The position numbers and the translations under genes are program-made. Under the pieces are notes generated by a model. The model saw only the letters and a program-made list of their open reading frames with translations. It was not told the origin of the DNA and searched no databases. From an uncultured Lentisphaerota bacterium (GTDB taxonomy: Bacteria > Verrucomicrobiota > Kiritimatiellia > CAIQIC01), in the NCBI GenBank assembly GCA_903912445.1, contig CAIWHP010000166.1, positions 1 through 39,294 of the forward strand: 39,294 nucleotides of DNA. The letters run 5' to 3'. The first letter of the stretch is position 1; every line of letters starts with the position of its first letter. Of the stretch, positions 16,899 through 22,974 are shown piece by piece.

Positions 16899-17094
16899 AT
16901 GGGGGTGGCCTTGGTCTTGTCGGTGTTGGTGCTCCTGCTGCTGGTCGGCGGCTTGATCGGTGCGGGTATCTATAACGGCTTGGCATCAAGGACCAGGCGG
17001 TGAACTCAACGTGGGCACAGGCGCCGAGTGTTTATCGGCGGCGTGCGGATCTGATCTCGAACATGGTCTCGACCGTCACCGGCGCGGCACGGAG
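16899..17094 (+). pseudogene. Truncated, frameshifted LemA-family gene
   Basis: From the ATG at 16899 the frame reads a hydrophobic N-terminal helix ending GAGIYNGL, typical of LemA proteins. The frame then shifts by two bases. From 16985 it continues IKDQAVNSTWAQ, VYRRRADLISNMVSTVTGAA, which matches the LemA consensus (YNGL-x-DxAV-W-Q-RRxDLIPNLV-TVKG). The sequence leaves the family after about 60 residues, whereas LemA proteins are about 190. Both frameshift and truncation mark it as a remnant. Confidence 0.75.
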
Positions 17095-17095
17095 A

Positions 17096-17140
17096 TGGTC
17101 AAGGACCGGGGCGGGCGTGTGATCCTTTACGACATGAAAC
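17096..17140 (+). pseudogene. Fragment similar to the SGNH hydrolase interior
   Basis: It reads MVKDRGGRVILYDM, close to LVKAQGGRVVLYET in the hydrolase at 12125-13120. The DNA (GTCAAGGACCGGGGCGGGCG) also aligns without gaps. It joins the LemA remnant directly, giving a composite of two unrelated broken genes. Confidence 0.45.
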
Positions 17141-17156
17141 CAAAAATGTCGCATAA

Positions 17157-17206
17157 CTTTCCAAGCATTGGAAACCGCAACCGCCAGTTTTCCAAGCCTT
17201 GGAAAA
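17157..17206. repeat. Two-unit palindrome array, 31-bp period
   Basis: TTTCCAAGCATTGGAAA (17158-17174, centre 17166) and TTTTCCAAGCCTTGGAAAA (17188-17206, centre 17197). The second copy ends two bases before the stop codon of the minus-strand aminotransferase. Confidence 0.85.
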
Positions 17207-17207
17207 G

Positions 17208-18581
17208 TCAGCGCGCGCCGCAGGCTTCGTCCACGGCTTCCTCGAAAACGGCGAGGGCTTCGCGCAATGCGTCCTCCGCGATGGTCAGCGGGGGCGCGAT
17301 TTTGATGCATTCGCCGGCGAGGCCTACGGGCGCAAACATCAGCAGCCCCTTGTGGAAGCACTTCAGGTTGACCCGCAGCGCGAGGGCGGGGTCGGGTTCC
17401 TTGGTGCCGGCCTTGACCGCCTGGATGCCGGCGACGAGTCCTTTGCCGTGGCAGCAGCCGAGGACGCGCGGATATTTGCGCTGGATGCGCTCCAGTTCAG
17501 GGATCAGCAGCGCGCCCATCTGCGCGGCGCGTTCGACGAGCTTTTCCTTCTGCATCACCTTGAGGTTTTCGATGGCAGCCGCGACCGCCAGCGGCGAGGC
17601 GGAGTGCGTCGAGGTCATCGAGCCGGGAGGATAGATATCCATGATGTCCTTGCGGCCGATGACGGCGGAGAGCGGGAGCGAGGACGAGACGCCTTTGCCG
17701 CAGGCGATCAGGTCGGGCGTGATGCCGTAGTGCTCGAAGCAGAACATCTTGCCGGTGCGGCCGAAGCCGGACTGGACCTCGTCCATCACCAGCACGATAT
17801 CATGCTCGCGGCAGAACGCCGCCAGCTTTTGCGCGTACTCCACCGGCATGAAGTCCGGACCGATGCCTTGATAGCTTTCCGACATCACGCCGGCGATGTC
17901 CTTGGGCTGCACGCCCTGCTCCTGGAGCGAGCGCAGGAAGAGGTCGAAGGAAACGTTCTCGTTCTTGTAGCCGTCGGGGAAGGGGACCTGCACGAAGGTC
18001 TGGTCGCGGTCCACCATCCATGTTTTCAGCCGCTCCATGCCGCCAGCGAGCTGCGCGCCCATCGTGCGGCCGTGGAAGGCGCCGCGGAAGGAGACGAAGT
18101 ATTTCTTGTGCGGCCCATGCTTTTGCAGGGCGTAGGTCTTGCTGAGCTTGATGCAGTTCTCCGTGGCCTCGCTGCCGGTGCTGAGCAGGAACACGCGGTA
18201 GTTTTCCGGCTGCGGCATCAGGTCGCAGAACAGCTGCGTCAGCGTCGCGCGCCCCTCGTGCACGAAGACGTAGGTGGCGAGCAGGTCCTGGTCAATGATG
18301 CGGCGCAGGCCCTCGCGGATTTCTTCGCGGCCGTGGCCGGCGTTGGTGATGAGCACGCCGGAGGACCAGTCGATCCAGCGGTTGCCCCAGCGGTCGGCGA
18401 CCGTGAAATTGTCGGCGTGGTGCCAGACCACGGGCGGCTGGCCCCACATCGAGCGCGGCTCGGAGCGCTGGAGCGCCGCGAAAATCGGGAGCGATTCCGG
18501 CACCGGCAGCGCGGTGCAAATGGTGCGGTATTTCGTTTGAACGTGCGGCACTTGGACGGGCGTCAGATCATATTCGGCCAT
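17208..18581 (-). CDS. Class III PLP-dependent aminotransferase
   Basis: 457 residues. STGSEATENCIKLSK binds the PLP phosphate, FRGAFHGRTMGA is the conserved His-Gly segment, and VMDEVQSGFGRTG carries the Asp that contacts the pyridine nitrogen. LIACGKGVSSSLPLSAVIG carries the Schiff-base Lys. These are features of the GabT/ArgD (fold type I, class III) group, which move an amino group between omega-amino acids or aldehydes and a 2-oxoacid. The start follows AGGAG. It lies 20 bases after a Gfo/Idh/MocA oxidoreductase and a LacI-type regulator on the same strand, so it probably acts with the oxidoreductase (oxidation then transamination) on an induced substrate. Remnants of its 3' end occur at 13432 and 11971. 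Substrate unknown. Confidence 0.88.
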   Translation of the reverse strand: MAEYDLTPVQVPHVQTKYRTICTALPVPESLPIFAALQRSEPRSMWGQPPVVWHHADNFTVADRWGNRWIDWSSGVLITNAGHGREEIREGLRRIIDQDLLATYVFVHEGRATLTQLFCDLMPQPENYRVFLLSTGSEATENCIKLSKTYALQKHGPHKKYFVSFRGAFHGRTMGAQLAGGMERLKTWMVDRDQTFVQVPFPDGYKNENVSFDLFLRSLQEQGVQPKDIAGVMSESYQGIGPDFMPVEYAQKLAAFCREHDIVLVMDEVQSGFGRTGKMFCFEHYGITPDLIACGKGVSSSLPLSAVIGRKDIMDIYPPGSMTSTHSASPLAVAAAIENLKVMQKEKLVERAAQMGALLIPELERIQRKYPRVLGCCHGKGLVAGIQAVKAGTKEPDPALALRVNLKCFHKGLLMFAPVGLAGECIKIAPPLTIAEDALREALAVFEEAVDEACGAR

Positions 18582-18601
18582 GGTGTGTCTCCTGTGAAAG
18601 G

Positions 18602-19873
18602 TCAGTTGCGTTTTTCCACGCGGGGATGGTCCCCGTATAAAATGTTGACCCAGTCGCCGTCGGCGAGGATCGAAAGGCGCGCGGCCTCGACCACCAGTTC
18701 GTTGATGGAGCTGTTGGCGGGTGTGGCGATGAGGCCGTTGGCGTCCACCTCCCGGATCAGCTCGCGCCGCTTCAAGAGCGCATCGCCCGCGGTCAGGCCG
18801 GCGGTTTCGCTCTCGATGCGCTGCATGGTCTCCAGGCTGGCGGCGATGGAATCGTAGCCGTAGCCCACCGGCTTGGAGCCGGGCCGCTCCCACGGAACGA
18901 GGCGATAGAAGTCCGGGCTGACGTAGTTATAGTGCGAGCCGCCGCAGCCGAGGCCTTTGAGGTAGCAGTGCTTCACGCCACGGAACTGGTCGTCGTGCTC
19001 GATCATGCCGGTACGGTCCGGGCCTTCGCAGTACATCAACAGCCCTTGGTCATTGCTGGCGGCGGCCTCGTCGGGATAGCCGAGGCCATCGATGACGGAG
19101 AGCAGCGCGCCGTTCTCGTAGCGGACGCGGCCGTTCGCCCAGAGATAGCCTTCCTTGCCGTTGGGGAAGCGGCCTTTGACGCCCGACACCGAGACCGCTG
19201 CGGGTTTGAGGCCGGTGATGAAGTAAACCAGATCCACATAGTGGCAGCCGACGTAGACGAACGGATCGGTCTTGTCGCAGGTGAACCAGTTCTGGAAATT
19301 CGAATGGCGGTAGTAGTAGGGCTCGATCATCCGCGCCTCGCCCATCGCAAACTCGCCGAAGTGGCCGAGCGCGTACTGCCGCCGCGCCATCAGCGCGCGC
19401 CGGTCGAAGCGCTTGTGATATTCCACGCCCACGAACAGGCCGCGTTCCAGCGCCAGCTTTTCGAGCTCCACGGTCTGCGCATACTGGAGTACCAGCGGCT
19501 TCACGCACAGCACATGTTGGTCGTGCAGCAGCGCCGTCTTCACCACGTCGTAGTGGAACTGATCCGGCACGGCAACGACCACGGCCTGGCGCGGCTGTGC
19601 GGCGGCGAGCAGCTCCTTGAATAAATTCGGGAACATTTTTTCGGCCGGCTCGGTCAGGGGCGGCTGCGCGGTGAAGTCCTGCCCCGGGAATGCCTCGCGG
19701 ATCTCGAGGTTCTCCTTCAGGGCCTTGAGCGGCGCGCTGTTCAGCGCGCACACGGTGACCTGGCCCGTCACGCCGAGGCGTTGCAGATGATAGGCCGAGG
19801 GCAGGATCAGATCGTTGGTGATCATGCCGCCGCCCACGATGATCGTATCCAGGGGCATGTTGCTGTTGTTCAT
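18602..19873 (-). CDS. Gfo/Idh/MocA-family oxidoreductase
   Basis: 423 residues. The N-terminal Rossmann domain begins DTIIVGGGMITNDLILPSAY. VVAVPDQFHYDVVKTAL and VLCVKPLVLQY match the third and fourth strands; the latter corresponds to the conserved E-K-P motif, with the Lys kept and V in place of E. The C-terminal domain has GCHYVDLVYFITGLKP, the usual G-x-H-x-x-D-x-x-x-x-x-x-G motif with substrate-binding Asp and His. The start is taken at MNNSNMP because AAAGGTGG lies just before it. Such enzymes oxidise or reduce sugars, inositols and derivatives with NAD(P). It sits between the regulator (17-base gap) and the aminotransferase (20-base gap), so the three form an operon. Substrate unknown. 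Confidence 0.85.
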   Translation of the reverse strand: MNNSNMPLDTIIVGGGMITNDLILPSAYHLQRLGVTGQVTVCALNSAPLKALKENLEIREAFPGQDFTAQPPLTEPAEKMFPNLFKELLAAAQPRQAVVVAVPDQFHYDVVKTALLHDQHVLCVKPLVLQYAQTVELEKLALERGLFVGVEYHKRFDRRALMARRQYALGHFGEFAMGEARMIEPYYYRHSNFQNWFTCDKTDPFVYVGCHYVDLVYFITGLKPAAVSVSGVKGRFPNGKEGYLWANGRVRYENGALLSVIDGLGYPDEAAASNDQGLLMYCEGPDRTGMIEHDDQFRGVKHCYLKGLGCGGSHYNYVSPDFYRLVPWERPGSKPVGYGYDSIAASLETMQRIESETAGLTAGDALLKRRELIREVDANGLIATPANSSINELVVEAARLSILADGDWVNILYGDHPRVEKRN

Positions 19874-19890
19874 GGTTCCACCTTTCATGT

Positions 19891-20913
19891 TCAAGTGCTC
19901 TCTGTTGCTGCCGGGCCGCAGGATTCGCGGATGATCAGCTCGGGTTGAATCACCACCTGCTGTTCCTTGCCTGCGGCGCGTTTGCCGGCCGGCCGCAACA
20001 GCAGTTCGAAGGCCGTCTCCACCATTTTCTGCATTGGCTGCCGGATGGTGGTCAGCGCCGGGATGGTCATCGCGGCGGCGGGGATGTCGTCAATGCCGCT
20101 GATCGAGATATCCTTGGGTGCCTGCAACCCGGCTTCGAACAGGGCCCGCAGCGCCGTCTGGGCCATCACATCCTCCATGGCGATGATGGCCGTCGGCTGC
20201 CGGTCCGGCCCGTTGAGGAGCAGGCGCTGCATGCCCTGATAGCCCGCCTCGGGCGCGGTCAAGGGAGGTGTCACGATCCAGCGTGCTTGGAGCGGCAGGC
20301 CCGCCTGCCGGAGGAGTGTTTTCACCAAGGCCTGCCGCCGCAGGTTGGGCGCGGTCTGGTTGCCCAGCAAGCCCAGCCGGCGATGGCCCAGTCGTTTCAA
20401 GTACTGCACCAGTTTATGCAGACCGTGCTCCTCGTCCATGGTCACCCGAGAGGCGCCCGGTATCCGCGTGCCGGAGCCGATCAGCACCACGGGCACGCCC
20501 TGCTGGAGAAACGACGCCAGGCCCGGCGGTGCAAAGTCGCTGCCGACGACAAACAACCCCTCCACCTGGTGCTTCAGCAGGGCCGAGAGCTCGTCGCTGG
20601 GCCGGTCTGCGGCGGCGCCGGTGAGCATCAGGGAATGGTCCCGGCGGAGCGCCAGGCCTTGCAGCGTGCCGATCAGATGCCCGAAGAAGGGGTCGTCGAA
20701 ATCCTTGATCACCACGCCCAGCGTCCGCGTCGGGGTGCCGCGCAGGGTCAGCGCCGCGGCGCTCGGGCGGTAGTTCAATTGCGCCGCAGCCTTGCGGATG
20801 CGCTCGATCGTGGCCGGCGCCGCGCCGATGTCCCCGGCCGTGCCCGCCAGCGCCCGCGAGACCAGCGCCTGCGAGACGCCCAGCCGGCGCGCGATGTCCT
20901 TCTGCGTGAGCAC
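19891..20913 (-). CDS. LacI-family transcriptional regulator
   Basis: 340 residues from the GTG at 20913 (VLTQKDIARRLGVSQ). The N-terminus is a LacI helix-turn-helix (DIARRLGVSQALVSRAL) followed by a hinge helix region (YRPSAAALTLRG), then a periplasmic-binding-protein-like effector domain (GVVIKDFDDPFFGHLI, GLFVVGSDF, SISGIDDIPAAAM, TTIRQP). A GTG at 20931 would add six residues, but its AGGGG touches the start codon, while the 20913 codon coincides with the predicted transcription start. First gene of the operon with the oxidoreductase and aminotransferase, so probably their regulator, likely derepressed by a sugar-like ligand. An operator-like palindrome covers its promoter. Confidence 0.88.
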   Translation of the reverse strand: MLTQKDIARRLGVSQALVSRALAGTAGDIGAAPATIERIRKAAAQLNYRPSAAALTLRGTPTRTLGVVIKDFDDPFFGHLIGTLQGLALRRDHSLMLTGAAADRPSDELSALLKHQVEGLFVVGSDFAPPGLASFLQQGVPVVLIGSGTRIPGASRVTMDEEHGLHKLVQYLKRLGHRRLGLLGNQTAPNLRRQALVKTLLRQAGLPLQARWIVTPPLTAPEAGYQGMQRLLLNGPDRQPTAIIAMEDVMAQTALRALFEAGLQAPKDISISGIDDIPAAAMTIPALTTIRQPMQKMVETAFELLLRPAGKRAAGKEQQVVIQPELIIRESCGPAATEST

Positions 20914-20919
20914 GCCGGC

Positions 20920-20947
20920 AGGATAGAGCACCCCTGATAATTGTCAA
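20920..20947 (-). promoter_or_regulatory. Promoter of the LacI-type regulator, apparently leaderless
   Basis: On the minus strand TTGACA (20947-20942) is followed by a 16-base spacer and TATCCT (20925-20920). Six bases later comes the GTG at 20913, so transcription should begin at or next to the start codon. Confidence 0.5.
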
Positions 20948-20970
20948 TCTCATACGTGTGAGGTGACAAT
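20940..20970. promoter_or_regulatory. Operator-like palindrome at the regulator promoter
   Basis: CTCATACGTGTGAG (20949-20962) is a palindrome (12 of 14 bases) centred on CG, as is usual for LacI-family operators. It is enclosed by ATTGTCA (20940-20946) and TGACAAT (20964-20970), which are exact complements but one base off centre. The element covers the -35 box, which fits autorepression. Confidence 0.5.
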
Positions 20971-20980
20971 CAGCAGTTTG

Positions 20981-20996
20981 TTTCCAAGGCCTTGGA
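20981..20996. repeat. Single copy of the TTTTCCAA palindrome
   Basis: TTTCCAAGGCCTTGGA, a version with four rather than three central bases and lost outer arms, 68 bases upstream of the regulator start. Confidence 0.55.
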
Positions 20997-21466
20997 TGAC
21001 GCACCTGGCGGTGGGGGTGGGGCTGGCAGGGCCCAAGGAACAGCCGTGCGAACGGCACAGCCAGCGGGCGTGATGGAGGGTTGCCGTGGAGCCGTCTCAA
21101 ATCGTGTATATCGGCGAGGCGCCGGCTCGCCCACCCGGCCACCGGGAAGCGGAAATCCGCACGAATGTTTCGCAGGTAATCGGGCTTGACTTGGCCGGGC
21201 AGCCCGTGAGAATGCGCGCATGTTTTTGGGGTCAGGGTGCGGTCGAAAAGCGGCGTTCCCGCGTTGGGCGCGGCCAAACAATTACAGCTCTGGTTTGCTG
21301 GAAGTCACACCCGGTCGGCCGGTTTCGCCGCCGCAAGCGATTGCCGGGCAAGAGCCGGCGCCAACAATGAATTCGCATATTCCCTTATACATCCGACATC
21401 TGATCGCAGCGTGATAGTCTATTGCGCGGATGATGCGCAGACAGGCATTAAATTACTGGAATACAT

Positions 21467-22150
21467 ATGACACCCGAAGCTCCTGCCGCATTCGATCCGT
21501 TTATCGTCTTCGTGAACGTGGGCTATGGCATCATGCTGCTCGGCTTTGTCCTGCGCGACGTGCTGAAGTTGCGAACGGCACTGATTATCGGCCAGATCTT
21601 CGTTGTGATCTACAACTGCCATCGCGGCGTGATTCCGTCCGTGGTCTGGAACAGCCTGTACATGTGCATCAACATCGTCTGGGTTTCGCGCATCATCCAG
21701 GAACGGCGGCCCGTAAAAATTCCCAGCGAGGCCAGCGACATCTACGCCAGTGTTTTCGCCGCATTCACGCCGCAGGAATTTCTTGCCTTCTGGAAAGCAG
21801 GCAACGTGAAGCAATGGGGCAGCGCGGTGGTGATCAACCAGAATGAAGCGCCCCAGGATATCTTCCTCGTCCTGGATGGGGTGGCGCAGGTCGAGTCCGA
21901 AGGCCGACATCTGGCGTCGTTGCGGCGCGGACGTTTATTCGCGGAGATGAGCTTCCTCACCGGCCGGCCCGCGTCGGCGACCATCCGGGGCGACGGGAAG
22001 CTCGGCGCCATCGCCTGGCCTCAGCAATATGTGCGTGACTTGAAAACAGCGAAGCCCGCGCTGTTCCTGAAAATCGAGGGCATCCTCGGCGCCGAACTCG
22101 CTTTGAAGCTGCGCGCCGCCAACGAGACCGTCAGCAGCCCGTCAGCGTGA
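21467..22150 (+). CDS. Popeye-like membrane protein with a cyclic-nucleotide-binding fold
   Basis: 227 residues. Three hydrophobic helices (about 10-30, 37-52, 57-77) are followed by ERRPVKIPSEASDIYASVF and a CRP/PKA-type cNMP-binding jelly roll (about 95-215: DIFLVLDGVAQVES, LRRGRLFAEMSFLTGRPASATI). This order of three helices then a cytoplasmic cNMP fold is that of Popeye-domain proteins, which have bacterial members. In the phosphate-binding cassette the Glu is kept (E160), but the Arg that holds the cyclic phosphate in PKA/CRP is replaced by Ala (A169), so binding mode and ligand are uncertain. It stands alone between a divergent regulator gene and the convergent rsmE. It has no output domain, so it may work through a partner or simply bind a nucleotide at the membrane. 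Confidence 0.75.
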   Translation: MTPEAPAAFDPFIVFVNVGYGIMLLGFVLRDVLKLRTALIIGQIFVVIYNCHRGVIPSVVWNSLYMCINIVWVSRIIQERRPVKIPSEASDIYASVFAAFTPQEFLAFWKAGNVKQWGSAVVINQNEAPQDIFLVLDGVAQVESEGRHLASLRRGRLFAEMSFLTGRPASATIRGDGKLGAIAWPQQYVRDLKTAKPALFLKIEGILGAELALKLRAANETVSSPSA

Positions 22151-22233
22151 GCCCCCTCCAGTTTACAGCCTTTGGTAAGCCACGCTGGCCCTGCGGCCCG
22201 TGACGTCCGCGAAGCGCGGGGAGCGATCTCTTG

Positions 22234-22974
22234 TCAGGGTTGACCGCCCGCCAGCGCAGCGTGGGCGGTGGCGAGGAGGGCGACGCACGCGGTGTCGGTG
22301 CGCAGGGTGCGCGGGCCGAGGCCGATGCCGCGGAAGCCCTGGCGCGCGAAGAGGTCGCGTTCAAAATCCGTCCACCCGCCCTCCGGTCCTACGGCGAGCA
22401 AGACGCGGCCAGAAAACTTCTCGGGAATCCGGTCACCGATGCTTTCTTTTGCGGCGGGGTCAGCCAACAGCCGGAGTGTGTTGGGGAAAAGTTCGTCGAG
22501 CCGGTCCTCGACCAGCGGCTTGAGCTGCTTGTGGATGCTGACGCACGGCAGGCGCGTGTCCTGTGCCTGCTGCAGGCCCTCAAGCAGCAAGGGGCGGTAG
22601 GTGGCTGCTGCGAGGACGTGCGTGTCGAAATAATTCCGCTCGACCTTCGCCGCGTTGGTCAGCGCGAGGCGGCCGACGCCGAGCGCGGCGAGCTGCGCCC
22701 AGAGCCGGCGCATCACCTTGGGCCGCGGCAGCGCGAGCAGCAGGTCCAGGCGCGGCACCGGCGGAATCTCCTGTTCCCACGTGCAGCGCAGCTCAATGAG
22801 TTCGTCGTCCAGCGCGATGATGGTGGCCACGCCGCGCGGGCCATCGAGCAGCCCGACGCGCACCGTCGCGCCCGGTTGCCCATGTAGCACCTTGCGGATA
22901 TGCACCGCGCGCCCGTCACGCAGCGTGGCGCGGTCGCCGGCGAGTTCGTGCGGCTCGATGAGGATCAGGTTCAT
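22234..22974 (-). CDS. rsmE: 16S rRNA (uracil-1498-N3)-methyltransferase RsmE
   Basis: 246 residues, the normal RsmE length. The N-terminal PUA-like part has RDGRAVHIRKVLHGQPGATV. The C-terminal SPOUT knot has the family motifs AVGPEGGWTDFE and GLGPRTLRTDTA, which bind SAM. RsmE methylates N3 of U1498 in the decoding region of 16S rRNA. The ATG overlaps the TGA of the upstream beta-helix gene (ATGA at 22971-22974), so its translation is probably coupled to that gene, an unexpected partner for a housekeeping enzyme. Confidence 0.92.
   Translation of the reverse strand: MNLILIEPHELAGDRATLRDGRAVHIRKVLHGQPGATVRVGLLDGPRGVATIIALDDELIELRCTWEQEIPPVPRLDLLLALPRPKVMRRLWAQLAALGVGRLALTNAAKVERNYFDTHVLAAATYRPLLLEGLQQAQDTRLPCVSIHKQLKPLVEDRLDELFPNTLRLLADPAAKESIGDRIPEKFSGRVLLAVGPEGGWTDFERDLFARQGFRGIGLGPRTLRTDTACVALLATAHAALAGGQP

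Larger units (their letters stand above)
16772..17207. other. Intergenic gap with gene remnants
   Basis: Between the start of the ATPase gene and the 3' end of the aminotransferase gene. It contains a frameshifted LemA remnant, a fragment resembling the SGNH hydrolase and two palindrome units. The first 125 bases hold nothing I recognise beyond the presumed ATPase promoter region. Confidence 0.5.
20914..21466. other. Divergent intergenic gap
   Basis: Besides the regulator promoter, the operator and one palindrome unit (listed separately), the 460 bases from 21000 to 21466 show only short ORFs without family resemblance or ribosome-binding sites. A weak hairpin GCCGT-GCGA-ACGGC lies near 21042-21055. 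I see no gene here. Confidence 0.5.

Noticed and set aside
21086-21370. A possible 94-residue gene in the gap before the Popeye-like gene
   Set aside because: No ribosome-binding site, no family resemblance and Arg-rich composition typical of chance frames in GC-rich DNA.
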